Positions 1 through 12,800 of a DNA stretch of 64,000 nt are shown here, in pieces. The DNA is from Larus michahellis. Its lineage: Eukaryota > Chordata > Aves > Charadriiformes > Laridae. A program made the translations under genes and the position numbers. The notes beneath the pieces are model-generated. The model worked only from the letters and a program-made list of their open reading frames with translations. It made no database searches and was not told the DNA's origin. How positions within the stretch are numbered: position 1 is the first letter of the stretch; every line of letters starts with the position of its first letter. The DNA lies in contig NC_133904.1 in the NCBI RefSeq assembly GCF_964199755.1, forward strand, positions 868,001 to 932,000, given 5' to 3'.

Positions 1-3000
1 CAGCAACTCTAAGCGTGATTTTCGTGCGTTGTACACAGATTCAACAGGCTTCTGGTTTTCCTTGCTAACCAAACTCCAACACTCACGACTCTGGCGCTGC
101 CCTAATCCCCATGTGTGCATGTTCCCTCCTCGTTCTGCATGTGCTCCGTGCGTCACCCTCCCAGCGCGTACCTGCCCTCTGTCTGCCGTGTGTTCTCCCA
201 TCCTCCATCTACTTGTTTGGGAATATTTTGTGGAAGGCTTGCATGTCTCTAGGGTGAAAATGTTTATGTAAACATATACGGTATTGCCAACTAAGGAAAG
301 TGCAAAATAAAAAGGGGAAAAAAACCAAACCCCAAATACCATGATTTAAGTTCTACAGGCACCCAGATTTTGATTTTTAGCTGGTAGTTTTTCAGACCTG
401 TCTCTAACTGGTATCCAAGCATAATTAATGGGAAAAGCTGATAAAAAATCAGCTGATTTCTGTGGGCATGCATCTAACTGTGCAATGTGAGCATTTTTTG
501 GCTGGGCTGGTAGTTTGAAACTCATGAACAAGCAAAAGAAAAGTATGGATCGGAACCCCGGGCAATTAATTTACTGATAAAAATGAAAACGCCGTTGCTG
601 CTCCTGAAGATGTGGCCTGTTTTGTTACACGTGCTCAAACTAGCGGCGGATTTCAGTCACCCCGGATCGCTAATGCCTGTTCCTCTGGATGGGTTGTTAG
701 TGGGTTGTAATTACTTGTACAAGCCAACTTCCAAGGGCCGGTACAAGAGTGCGCACAGCTGCTGCTCTCCGTGCTGCGCGGGGGAGCCGCTGCTGATGAC
801 GGAGGTGTAATGCAAAGGAGAGCCGGGATGTCCCGTGTGTGTGTGTGTCCAGGCTCTGCTCTGCAAATCCAAGCAGTTTGTGGGTCGTGTTTTTCATGGT
901 TTTTCAGGTTCAGTTCCTCATCGTTAAGCGGTGGGTGATGCCCGGCTCCTCACCCCTGCAGTTCCTTAACTGGGTGGACTTCAGAGTACAGTTCTTGAGG
1001 TTTTAACCGAGGCCACGTAACTGTTACTGACTCTGTGCTGACTTCTGCCGATTGCCTCGCCGGCCTCTGGGCTCCTCTCTCCCCACAGACCCCCGGGAGG
1101 TGGAGGGGGTGGACGGGGCTGCCCAGGCCGTGTGGGACACGACGGTGTTCCCGCTGCTGGCAGCCCTCGCTGTAGCTCCGGGCTCCATGCCGCTTGGCTT
1201 ACCGGCACAAATACGTTGCTGTGGTGGCCTTTACGGGGACACTAATGGCTTTAGGTAGCAAGAGTTAGTATCGCGTATGCTGTAAAGTGTTACCAGTAAC
1301 ACGAAGAGCATTCCTGTGTGTGCTTACGGAAGGGCAGGCACCATATGGGAGTAAGTGGTGGGAAAATTAAAAACCATAGTGTTGGTGTTTATGTAGCTAC
1401 GCGAGGGGTGTTGGGCAAAACAGGAGCTGTAACTGAAAGTTGCCGCATAAAACTGTTTCCCATTTAGACGTGGTACCTTGTCCCTTCACCGCTTGGGTGG
1501 CTTCACAGTTGGACTTGGCAAAAATGTTTTTGCTGACCAACCCCTCCGTATATCTGTGTAGGCGTAACGGATTTAATACCTGGTACTAAATATTGAAGAG
1601 GGACTTCTGGAAGCCTTGTAAAGAAGAATAGCCGGAGCAGCATTGTGTTACTACCTCAAACTTAATTTTCGAAGCCCTTCGTTGTCTGCTAATAACCCGT
1701 TGACATGACTTGCGATACAAGTGCGAGCGCGTGGCAAGGGGTACTGCCAGAAGCAGCATTTGAGAAAAAGCGTCTGCTTTAGTCTTTAGATGAATTTGTT
1801 TGCAGGGTAGGAGAGGGTAGGACTGTGGGGGTTTGGAGGGAGGGTGGTTGTAATTGTTTAGGCAGGGAAAAAAATGAATTTCTGTCTAAAAACTATTAGA
1901 AAAACATCACATGGTTTTGTGTCAGGCTAGAACAAAGCATGTGGCATGTGCAAACAAAGCAGTTTAATTAAACATGTTTTTCTGTTGCCACTAGAAATGT
2001 GTGGGCCTCAGATTGGAATTATCAGAGGCAAATACACAGCGGTGGGAGATGGGCTGAGGCGAGCGGCAGGATCCAGCCTGGCCTTCCTTCTCGCAGGCCA
2101 CCTGCTCGGAAGGCAAGGTGATACGTGAAACTTGTTGGCTTCTGCTGCAGCAAACCTGGTTTGTGATGGCTGGAGGACTACAGAGCGCAAGCGATAGCCA
2201 CGTGCTGCATTAGTAGTTTCTTAGACCAAAGGCGCGTGTCATGCAGATGGCCGTCAGCCTCCCGCTGCTGGGAGCAGGGTGCCATCGGGCACCCCCTCGC
2301 TGCGGGGGGGACAACTCTTGTAACGGTGGGGCAGAGCTTCAGACAGCTTAGCATCTGCTCGCAGACTTAGTGAACTTCAGCTTTGCTTTCCATTCCTATG
2401 AACAAGCGTCTTCCCTGAACATAAAGCGACCTGGCTTTGAAATGCAGGAGAAGCTTTTTAACTGAAACAAAGTGCAGTTTTAGGGTTTTTCACTTATTGC
2501 GGGAAGGCGGCTGGGGGCCCACACAGGAGAGATCTGCATGATGGCAGGTAGAATGCACAATATTATAATGCATTTTAAAACATCACTTGAAAAAAATGTG
2601 CGTTTTCTTGATGGATTTCTTCTGTGTGTGCTACAGGAAATGGTTATACTGAGGATGCACAAGTTTGGGGTGGCTTTTTTTTAATACCATGATTTTTCAT
2701 GAGGCTCAGAAACCAAACGCCAGGGAGCAGCAGTCAAGCAGCAGGACAGAGTAGAGCGGTGGGGAGAGACAGTCATTCTGGGTCTGAAGGACGAGATGAG
2801 ACACCTCCGCACTTCCAGCCACGGCCGGAGCTGTGGATGTGTTGTAAGGATGAGCCCAGCGCAGCCGGGACGGCCGAGGCCCCTGCACGGCCGCTTACGG
2901 AGCATCGTCCCTGCCCGGCTCCGCTCCCGCCGCGCGTTCCGCAGCATGGCGACGGCTGGGCTGTTCGTCGCGTGGGAGCCTGGCTGGATGGGGCTGCTCC

Positions 3001-3796
3001 AGTTGTTTCAGAGCAGCGGTGACAAATATTGTGTTGATTCTCCGGCGGTGCTGAGAGAATGTTGATTTCCGTTGACAAGAGGCTGGAAAAGGCTGAGAGC
3101 TGCCTTTTACTTGTCTAAGTCTCTCTTCAAATTTCACCCTCAAGTTTGAGACACCAGATAGCAGCACGTGAAAATGCTGGCAGCAAAGTCAACTCCAGCC
3201 TTAGTAAAAATCCCCTCACTGAAAATGCGGGGTGCCAGCTGGGTGCGGAGGTACCGTCTGTCCGCTCGGAGCAGCGGGTGGTATCGCCTCCGTGCGGAGG
3301 GGCTCACGCCGACTTCTCTGCTCCACCCGGGAGGTGCCCACCTTCCCGTGAAACCTCACAATGTATCGGCTCTAGAACGGGTGAAGAAACGGCAATGTAC
3401 CTTGCCAGAGTAGGTGACTCCGTAGTTGGGGTGTAGTGGGAGAGTTTGAAACCTTTGAAGGAACATTCTCCAATTACAGTAGTAAGTGTAACTAGTTCCG
3501 CAGTCTTTTAAATCAATAAACCTCTGGAACACGGTTGCGATAAAGCCAAGGATATTGAATAGTGCGAAGCCCCAGTCCCTCAGGAGGGACGACTCCCCGA
3601 GCGCTGACAGCTGGGCTTGCGATTGCAGGCCCAGGGGGGTTCTCCCTCTTTTCCCGGTGCCTCCGTTCCCATCCGGAACGCGGCTGATCCGGTGGGGATG
3701 TCTGCGTGGGCTGAGAAAACATGTTGAAATATACTTTTTTTTTTTTTTTTTTTCAGCAGTATCACATCAGATTTGATCTGAATGTTTCAATTGCAG
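1..3796 (+). other. GOLM2: GOLM2 last intron, 3' part
   Basis: This is intronic sequence upstream of the GOLM2 terminal exon. I looked for the preceding GOLM2 exon, which should encode the segment leading into the C-terminal acidic tail, and did not find it, so it probably lies left of the window. The stretch has no exon I can support. It contains a short (GT)n run at 835-848 and CpG-rich patches around 1050-1200 and 2820-2960. A 19-base poly(T) run at 3735-3753 precedes an unused-looking AG. The open frames here are short and resemble nothing I recognise. Confidence 0.8.
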
Positions 3797-3870
3797 ATGA
3801 TGAAGAAAGAGACCTACAGAACGACCTGGTTGATTACGGCAAGCCACGCTTCAGCGACGGGGTCCTGTGA
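3797..3870 (+). CDS. GOLM2: GOLM2 terminal coding exon (Golgi membrane protein 2, C-terminus)
   Basis: This exon encodes the last residues of GOLM2/CASC4, a type II Golgi membrane protein with a short cytosolic N-terminus, one membrane anchor and a lumenal coiled coil. After the acceptor AG at 3795-3796, two bases complete a split codon. The exon then reads DEERDLQNDLVDYGKPRFSD, then GVL and a TGA stop at 3868-3870. From memory the human tail has the same shape (EER-LQ, DYGK, a final VL), so the family call is firm although only about 24 residues are in the window. The upstream gene body, membrane anchor and coiled coil are outside. CTDSPL2 follows on the same strand, as in mammals. The tail is acidic and probably disordered, and the exon has no catalytic residues. 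Confidence 0.92.
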
Positions 3871-4029
3871 GGCTGGAGTCGGCAGGAGCTGGGGATGGGG
3901 AGAGATCGCAACTGAGGAACTTGAAGTGCTGCAAACCTGAACCATTTTTACTTGTTACTTTAAAGGAAGCTGATAATTAAAAGTGATGCGTAAGCTCAAA
4001 GTCAGCCAAGTACCAGAAGGAACCAGTTC

Positions 4030-4045
4030 TGTACATATGTACATA
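4030..4045 (+). promoter_or_regulatory. Tandem Pumilio response elements in GOLM2 3'UTR
   Basis: The 16 bases are two abutting copies of TGTACATA, each fitting the PUF-protein consensus UGUANAUA. They lie about 160 nt after the stop codon on the transcribed strand. PUM1/PUM2 binding to such sites usually lowers mRNA stability or translation. The motif match is seen directly. Binding is inferred. Confidence 0.45.
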
Positions 4046-5497
4046 GTTGTACTATTGCAAATTGTATTAAAACTACATTTTTGTTGTTACATTGAGCCAA
4101 CTACTTAGACTGTACCTTATCTGTAATAATCTTTACATTTAAAACCGATATTATAAATACGGGCTGAATTGTTTCTGCAATTTAGAAAACTTTGTAAACT
4201 GGAGAACTTGTACAGTTTGTATCTCATGTAACAAATACACTGTGGAGACAATGTACAGCCAAAGGACTCCTTTTCTACAGCGACACCTGTGCGAGCAGCG
4301 ATCCTCCCGCGTACCTCGCGAGCGCTGTGGGTTTGTGTCTTGCAGGTGAGCTTTCAGTGGGGAATGAGAACGGAATGTTTAAAAAAGTGCTCCTCCCTTA
4401 ACGTAAGCGAGGGAAGGCTGCGAGAGTCTTCGGAAGCAAGTACCGTTTTAACTCTCCTAGGCCGTGACCAAATCTCGTCGCTAGAGCTGGAAATCGGTGG
4501 AATTAGAATTTTAATAATTCGATACGTCCTGAAGTTGTGTAACTAATAGCTTATTTTAAAAGGTAATATAAATAGTTCAGCGCAGCTTGTAGGAAATCTC
4601 TGTGTATGTGCTAAAGAGAGCGAGTGTGTTAATGCGGAACAGACCAACCTCCATCAGCTCTGAGGGGACCGTGGCGCGAGGGTCGGCGCTGCCCCTCGGG
4701 GGACGCGGTGGGGGCACCCCTTACTGTCCCGAGACCATCCATCCCGTCTTGCAGACGCTCAAGTTAATTTACGGTTTAATTCTTTGATAGAGATCTCTAA
4801 CCATCTGCCACGTTCCATGTTTTGATTTTCTATACGGAAGGTTTGTAAGTTAGATACTTTTTGTATTCTATGTTTAAGCACTTTCTGAATTTTATGGAAA
4901 TGATTCTGTTGATCTGCAGTAGTGGAAATTAAGGTTATTAACCCAGCCTGCTTCTCCAAAAGGGCTACTGTGAAAAGAAATTATAGGGCCTATGAGGTGG
5001 GTGATTGTACTTTATCTCTGCGCGCAGGTTCCCGCTTGACGTAACGGTTAAGGTTTGCCTGATGCCAGTCCTGGGAAACCTCTTCAGTAATTTCAACAGT
5101 CATACAAATCGGGGGGGTTTGGCTACAGGGGTCTTCTACCAATCAGTCTTAAATATAAAAGAAATAAAAATTTCAGATGCTGGCAACGTATCTCAAGTGT
5201 TTTTTTGTTGAAGGCTTGAGCTCTGCATTCCGTGCGCCGGGAGGCAGGTGGGGGAATAGCCCTTTGCGTGGTGGGATCTCCTTTCAGTTGAAAATAAAAT
5301 GCTGAACCTGCCGAGAATTAGATGCCGTACTAATACCACGGGATAAGTATAAACTTGTACCAGGATTCTAAGGCTAGCAGTCTTCAGTAAATACTGTATT
5401 TAAGAACCACAATTTTTTTGTTTGTCTTAAAATGTAATTTCACCCTGAATTAGGTGTTAACTTGATTCTTCTAATGAAAGCAACGTTCATGGGTTCT

Positions 5498-5503
5498 AAT
5501 AAA
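5498..5503 (+). terminator. GOLM2: GOLM2 distal poly(A) signal
   Basis: Canonical AATAAA. A run of T residues begins about 34 bases downstream, so cleavage is expected near 5515-5525. Upstream alternative hexamers lie at 5163 and 5293. Confidence 0.6.
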
Positions 5504-5639
5504 TTAAGTTGTTTAAAGTATGTGAAGCTTCTCATTGTTTTTTTTTTTCTTTTGACTTTTTAAAATTGATTAACGAGGGGCTTCCCAGGAGCGGAGGTAT
5601 TTTGCCGTAGGAGCGATGGCCACAGCTGTTTGATGAAGG

Positions 5640-6110
5640 CCAGCCCTGGGCAGTGACGGAGACGAGGACCCCGCTCCGTGTCCTACAGCTCGGTGCTGTC
5701 ACCAGCGCCTGCGCCCAAAAGTCTCCTCCAGCGCCCGGACCCGCGCGCTCGGGGGAACCAGCACAGCAGCGCAGGCACCGGCTGTGTGGGGGGCAGGGAG
5801 GGACACCCCGGCGGTGCTGCGAGTCTCCCCGCAGCCCGGCGCTGCCGGAGAAACCTCTGGTGCTTTGCCCAGTCCTCCCTGCGCGGCACCTGCTGGCCCC
5901 GCTGCTTCCCACCCCTCGGAGCCGGAGACGTTTGGCCACGCACACGCATCACCGAGAAGGGGCGCGAGGCGAAGCGTGCGACAAACGCGCTGCCCTTTGC
6001 TAAACGCCCGCGTCCCCGCTCTCGCGCACGAGGCCGTGACTTCTGTTAGGAAAGGAGGGAACCTGCCTCGGGGTGGGGAACCCGCCAAGGCGCCGGTGCC
6101 CATCTTCACC
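5640..6110. promoter_or_regulatory. CpG-rich patch, possible orphan CpG island
   Basis: A GC-rich segment with many CpG dinucleotides just beyond the GOLM2 poly(A) signal. Its overlapping open frames on both strands are what high GC content produces and match nothing I know. It could be an intergenic CpG island with enhancer or promoter activity, or simply GC-rich avian DNA. No initiator, TATA box or splice donor stands out. Confidence 0.35.
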
Positions 6111-9100
6111 CCAGCTCAGTTTTCCGTAGGTCCTGGGACCGTACCCTGCCTCAGCCTGGCCTTTCCCTGCTTCCCAGTAACGTGACGGGGAGATGCATAA
6201 TCAAATTCGATTTTAGCTTCTTGTCTTCTGTAATACTAAACCATTTCATGTTATTTCTTTGAATCTACCAGTGTGGTGCTTTGGAAAACAACACACCAAA
6301 AAACCCCCTTCTCTAGCAAAAGCAGAACGTCCCGTTAGTGCTCAGGGACCGTTTCAGTGTTCTCCGTGGAGAGGGTCGGTGACGGGAAGGATTCCTCAAC
6401 GCGCTTCCGTTCATTCCGGTTTGTGTATGATACAGAATGGTGTTACCCGCCATTTCTAGACAAAATCATCGGATAACTGATGTTGGGCAGTAGGTGAATT
6501 TTATGATAGTCTCGCTATAACTATTTTATGCATAATCAGTTTCTTATTACGTCTAACTCTTCTTGCTTTCTTGTACGCCGCAGGCTGTCTCTTACTTCAT
6601 GTTTAGAAGGGTCCCGCGTTAAGATTCTTTAGGTCTAACGACAAGAAACATTAACACAACATTCATGCTGGCACCACCCTTTAACTGCGATAGCGGCCAC
6701 CTCCCCTGGGCCGTGAATCGCTCTGGAAGTGGCCACTTTGCCGTCACCTGGCGGGGGTTTGAGCGAGGCCGAGTCGAGCCGGCACCAACCGCGCGTCTGC
6801 AACAAACATCCCGGCAGGCGGCTTCGGCCATCGCTGAAAGGTGACAAAGCCCTCTGCGTCTCCCGGTCCCAGGAAACATCCCCAGCTCTGCACCCACCTT
6901 CCGTACGGCTTCAAATTGGTCCGGCCAGATGAGAAAAATGACTGGTTTTCATCCTATTTGAAGGAGATGGTGAAATGGCAAGATACCAGCCCAGATGGAC
7001 GTTAGCTCTCAACCGGTACACTTACTTCTTGTGTTTTCTGTTTATTCCTTGAGAAATTGATACAGTTTTATGGCTTATTTCATACTCGGCCAAGGGGGAA
7101 ATGCAGAGTCGTGAAGGAGAGACACGAGCAGGTGACTTGGAAGAAAATTCCCTCTCGGGTCTGGTTGTGTCTCCTCGGCAGAAGGAGCAGCGCTGCCGCC
7201 GCACCCGCAGACTCAGCGAAGCTTTGACACAAGGGAAACACTCCCGGTGCCCGTTTGCTGGGTGAGAAGTGCCGGGAGACTCGGCAGACTGCCGGCATGA
7301 ACCGCAGACTCGGTTTGCCGCTGTATTTTGGGAAAATATTTGGCTTAAGTATGGCCCATATAGAAACACAGTTTGATCTAAGCGGGTATCCTTTTAAGGA
7401 ATCTAATTTAGGTCACTAAGCGCTTTACCCTTCGTTATTTAGTGACCCAATGTTTAAAGAATTTTATTTCTAAGGGGAATTGTTCTGTCAAACAAATTCC
7501 ACTTTAGTGAAGAAAAAGAAAAAAAAAAGCCTGCGTTCTTTTGGGAAACTGCCAATGTTTGTAGAGCAGCGTTCCTCGCTCGTTGGTAGATGGCTTTGTC
7601 ACCGCTCCTTCCTGAGCCATCTCCATCTCCCCGCTCGCACCCGTGCGGCTCCTGCTGCTCCCTCCCCCCAACAGTCAGTCCCGGGCCACCTTCTCCCCCC
7701 GGCCGGCGCTTCTGCCTCCCCACCCTCCTCCTCCTCGCACAACACCAGTCTCTTTGGGACCGCGCTCACGGCGGGTTCCCCCGGCGCAGCCCTGCCCACA
7801 GCACAACGCCGCGGCCCCGCTGGTGACGCCTTCTCCTGCCTCCTCCAGCGCTCCACGGCTCCACGGCTGTAGAACCTCCTCCGCTCTGGGTCGCATCCCA
7901 GCAGCCCTCCGCCAGCCGGGAACGTGGCTCCAGAGCACGCGGGAAACTTGATCGGCAGCGAAGAAAGGCCTCAGCTGGAAAACACACGTCTGAATAATCA
8001 AACTGAAGACGCAAGACAACAAATGGCATTTTTCAGGAATTCCTGGAGCTCCTTGTCCTCCACGTCACGCGAGGTTTGCTGTGTGTACAATATCCTGGGA
8101 AGCACCAAGCCCCGCTAGCCCCATCCTATGTTTTAATGCTGCAGCGATGCTGACCTGGGGCAACTCCTTCGGCTGGAAGTAGGCTACCCCTAAAGCAAAC
8201 GTCCCCAAAGGCAAACTCGCCCAAAAAACGGGGCTTGCTTCATTTTCACACTCTGCTAAAGATTGCAAACGCACAAATTATCAGTTCAGTGTTTCATAAG
8301 CCTCTTCATATATTCATTTCTCAGGTGCAGTTTGCCAACCAGCTGAGATCCGCAGCTCTCACCCAATACATAGTTCACCTCTTTCCAGGAAGGTGGAGGC
8401 CTAAAGACGGGATAAAGCCGCGCTCGCCTTCAAGTACGTAGAAGAGCGTGTGCTGAGCAAAACGCCGTAAATGCACGTCTTTCTAATAAAGTTCCATCAA
8501 ACACTAGCTCAGTTTTTAAAAGCATTAATTTAAAATATTAATCACTGACCTGCCGATTCGCGTGACCGTACCCAATCCGTCCCGAAGGCAGGCTGCGTTC
8601 AGCACCACTAGCAGTGTTTGTGAGTAAACCCAAGAATGACTAACCTATCTGGATTTTGGTTTTTAAAATGCAATTTTGAAATCCCTATGCCATTTCTGCT
8701 GAGCCAATACCCGTTTCCATGGAAATCGCAGCACACAGACCGCTGCCACATTTCAGAGCGAGCGAGCCACTTCAACATCTGCGTCCCCGAAACCCCCAGC
8801 TAGACTTTGAAACGAAACCAGCTCTCACGTTTGGTGGAACTGGTTTACAGGAAAAATCAAACAGAGCGTCTTTACACGACAGCCCAGCCCAGATCTTTCT
8901 AAACAGTCTGTCCCCATCGCTAAAGCGGCACGCGGCTCACGGAATTCTTGCTTTAAGGCTCGTGTTATAAATAATCTACATGGCAACACACGCAAGGAGT
9001 AGCCTCTTAGTAAAAGCAGCCAACGGGGCCGACAAACCTTCTCATCGGTTCTCATACAGGCTTTTAAGCGCTTCTCTTCACCTGCCAGTTCTGCATTGCC

Positions 9101-9496
9101 AAGTTGTCCCCGGTAAGAAAACTGGTAAGTGTGGTAAAGACGAGCACCTGCTTCTCCCCAGCGCCCAACTTGCACCACGGCGGTGTGAAAAAGCGGGTAT
9201 TGAAAACAGAATTCAGGGCAGATTTACTTATCAGCAATTGCTTCAGGCAGCCAGGCTGCCCTTCTAGAGCCCACGTTGGCTGAATTCTAATACAATTCTT
9301 TAAACTGGGAGAAAAAAAAAAGAGGGGGGGGAAAAAAAAAGCATCAGCTGATAAAAGGGGTAGAGCATACTTTGATTTCTAGACTGATTTCTGGTTAGTT
9401 CAACCTTTTCCCTACCCTTCCTTTTTAAGCCCATGCAGAACAGCAGCTCCACCCCACCGCCACCCGGCGAACACACACCGAACAGGGTTAAACACA

Positions 9497-9502
9497 TTTA
9501 TT
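9497..9502 (-). terminator. Minus-strand poly(A) signal
   Basis: TTTATT on the + strand, AATAAA on the minus strand. Reading down the minus strand, a GGTGTGTGTTCG stretch follows within about 30 bases, the usual arrangement of a downstream GU-rich element. Further minus-strand AATAAA hexamers occur at 7041-7046, 9700-9705, 12827-12832 and 13474-13479. Confidence 0.4.
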
Positions 9503-9822
9503 GAAAAACGGGCTCCCTACTGACTTGAGATTAGGGGGGAAAAGAAAAAGCACTGTTCACAAGCAACGTGAAAAATCCATTTACGCTCTCATGTTTCCCC
9601 CCAGTCTATACCTGAGCAACCTGCATCGACCCGTGAGACACCGGTGGGCAAGGGCTCTCTCCTTCTCAGAGACACCGCGTACTTCCAAAAGCGCACACGT
9701 TTATTTTTTACAAGGTCGAAGAAAATAGCACATTTGGAGTAAAAAGGACCTTTGCTGATAAACCTCAATTTCTCCTTCTGCCCCTGCCCCTTAAATGACC
9801 TTTTCCCCTGCTGGAGCGCGCC

Positions 9823-9867
9823 GTGGCTAACAGCGTGGCTAACAGCGTGGCTAACAGCGTGGCTAAC
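9823..9867. repeat. 12-bp tandem repeat, 3.75 copies
   Basis: The unit GTGGCTAACAGC is repeated three times exactly, followed by a partial copy GTGGCTAAC. The period is a multiple of three, so open frames through it show a repeated four-residue word, but neither frame belongs to a recognisable gene. This is a small minisatellite and likely to vary in length. Confidence 0.9.
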
Positions 9868-12800
9868 GACGCCCAAGTCGCCCGGCGGCCGGGGCCAGAA
9901 CTCCCAGCAGCGCAATGAAGGGCTCCCTCCCCCCCGGGCTCAGCCAGTACAAGTGGCTTCAACCACACTGGGAACCTCCGGCAGAAAAATTAAAATAGCT
10001 TTTAAAAAAGTAAAGTGTGACACTCTGCTCTGGCAAAAGGTGCAGAAATCGGTGTTTTATGAAAACACGAACCGCACACGATACAGCATTTCGGCGTTAC
10101 GAACCGTGGCTGTTGACATTATTCGAAGAGAAAGGTGATCCACTCCTTGCTTTGTAAGCCGGACGCTCTTCCCTCTTCCCTTCCCGCACGTTGGCTGGGT
10201 ACATAGCTCCGTAGGCAGGAAGAGAGGGACTATTCCCAAGCACGCAGAATTCCATCTGCGCATCATCTTCACAGAAAACTTAGAAAATTGGACAGAGAAC
10301 GAATGGTCTTGGGCTGTGCGTAACCGACGTCTTTTCAAATGTTAAAAATCCTCCCACTTAGAGTGTGATTAAGCGCACAGGAAGGACACTTGCATCAAGA
10401 GACTCACTTTTTGATAGTCTAAAAAAATACTTTTAAAACATAAGGAACACCCTAACGTGCTAAATTTTCCTGTTGTATTTATGCTTTGGAAGTAAGTGCC
10501 ACAACGTCGGAACCACTGGCAGGGCCAGCAGTGACTACACGCAGCCCGAATTATCCAAGTCATTTTGCAATACATCATAATATTGCAAAAATTCTACTAG
10601 GGGGTCAAAGCCTTTACCCCCCATTTCATTCCCCACACTTAATTTTTCAATCTACTAATCAAAATGATACCGAAAGTTGTAATAAACTGGAGACCTGGTT
10701 ATGTGGAGAACAGAAGGCAGAGACACGCAGCGACTCCGGGAGCAGCACTAAGCTGATTTCTGGTACACAGGCTTCGGATCACGCTGCTCGCCTCTAGGCA
10801 CTCAGCAAGGGTAAGCTGTGAAGCGTCTAATTGTTCTGGGCTTCTTATTACGGTTCGTGGAAAGGACCAGGCTGCTCCAAACGGAGACCGAGCACTCTCC
10901 TGCTTCCCATGGAATACGTGAGCGAGGGCTCCCAATCCCGCCATCGAGGCAAAGTGCCTGCAGAGAGGGGGGATGACTCCCGAGAAGGGAGCGGTTGAAC
11001 CCACTCGCATCTTGCTTTAGCGGGACCCTTCTGTTGGGACCAGTTACAATATCCTTAGCAAGGGCACCCGGCAAACCAATTTCCATCGAAGAACGGCGTA
11101 TAGCCTTCACCAAGAGAGGCCCCGGTGAGCAGCGTAAGCACCGACTGCACCTCCACGCTGGCTGACGCTGCTCTGCTGCCAGCCGAGAACTTTTAGGGTG
11201 GGTGAAACGAGTGTTCAGAAACGCCCGCAGTGATTCCGTTATCTGCCTCCAAAACTCACTAGAACTGTGCAAGCTGCGTGGGTTCAATGAAGTAAACACC
11301 GGTACACATGGGACTGGGTGTGAGGGTACAATGACCCAACGGCAGGCATCGGGATGTCTTCACCCTTTAGGGACAAGAGGCAAACCCCAGATTTTGGCAT
11401 CCAGCAGAATAACGGGGTAATTATAACACAGACCGCGGCAGCAGGGCTACTGGTAGAATTGCTTTGAATGTATGGTGAATTATCTGCATCCGTTTAGACA
11501 CGGTGATCTCTACCAATTTTTTAACTAAAGAGTAACAACACTTTACAGCTTCATAGTACAGTACAGATATAAACTAATTAACATAAAACAACTGTGTGAG
11601 GAACTTTAGGAAAATACCGAATGCCTCAAACACCGAGAGCTGATACCATATCAAAGACCAAGAAAATTCTTGAAACTGCCCCATTTCCTAAAGATTTCCG
11701 GGGCAAGATTACAAGAGAAAACCCCTATACACTTTGCATAAATAACCAAACTTTAAAAACCCTAATTATAAAAGGCCATACTTTAAAAGCAGTCACAAGT
11801 CCACGCAAATGAATGCTGTGATGCCAAAAATATTTTGCCCAAGGTTAAACCGAGAAAATACATATTCCTAAGTCATTTCTGATCAGCAAGTGATTGCAGT
11901 ACTTTGTTTTTATGCCCAGCCCTGCAGAGCAATCTCAATCTGACTCGAAGAGCCATTAGCATACAAATGGGGTACGAACTTTCAAAGCTTATGCAACAGT
12001 TACTCCATTACAGACAGCTCAAATCAACTAGGCTGTTAAAAATCAGAGAATAAATCTTTGTTTCAGTTTAAAATACGAGTATTCCCTTATACCTCAGAGA
12101 CATACATGAAATCTGAAGCTGGTAAAAATTCAGCTTGTTGTGTGTGTGGGGGGGAAACAACCAGAATTCACTTGATGTTCTCTCTGCCACTGTTATTTTC
12201 CTCCCTCCCCTCCTCCTTACTTCAGTGTCCCTTTCCCTCTCTCCCCCCAAAAAAAAGGATGGAGAAAAGGAGACAAAGTTTTCCTCTTAAGACAATTTGA
12301 TTGAGTCTTCAAACCTACTAACTGTGAAATTAGAGAGGTGTTTATCCTGCTTACTGGGAAAAACCTCAGCACAGGCATGACTACATAAATTCCAAGTACC
12401 TCTGTAACGAACAGAAGGAAAACAATTAAGAGCAAGCCGAAGACTTGCTGCCAAGACTGAAGGATGATTTCAACAAGCATGAGAAATGCAGGCACCTACA
12501 ACTAACAGTCAAAGAATTTTAGTGAGTCCCAACTGTCCAATTTTGTAGGTTTTCAGTAAACAGGCTTTGCCAGAGCTTTCTCAAAGTTACATGGATCTCA
12601 CAAAAGACTCACTGATGAACCTATTTTAGTTTAAACATTAGGAAAACCAAACAAACTGATGGGTACTATCTCACCGAAAGGTAAAAAATGGCTCTATATG
12701 AAACAAATTTGAAATAACAGCATTTTTCAGAATTGTAATGTCCGCAAAGAATATACTGCTTAAAATACTTTGAAGACTAAAGTGACAAGATGAAAACAGA

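Larger units (their letters stand above)
3871..5520 (+). other. GOLM2: GOLM2 3' untranslated region
   Basis: AT-rich sequence follows the GOLM2 stop. Candidate poly(A) signals are AATAAA at 5163-5168, 5293-5298 and 5498-5503. The last is followed by a long T-rich tract (5537-5550), a typical downstream element, so I place the main end near 5520. Shorter forms are possible. Two adjacent Pumilio-type motifs lie at 4030-4045. The left boundary is certain and the right one is inferred. Confidence 0.7.

Noticed and set aside
10802..11299. 165-codon minus-strand frame
   Set aside because: No similarity I recognise, no splice or start context, in a CpG-rich area with other overlapping frames.
12217..12495. 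92-codon minus-strand frame with a hydrophobic stretch like a membrane segment
   Set aside because: T-rich DNA readily encodes Leu/Phe/Val runs. No family match. It only offers an acceptor-like site that might serve a noncoding exon.
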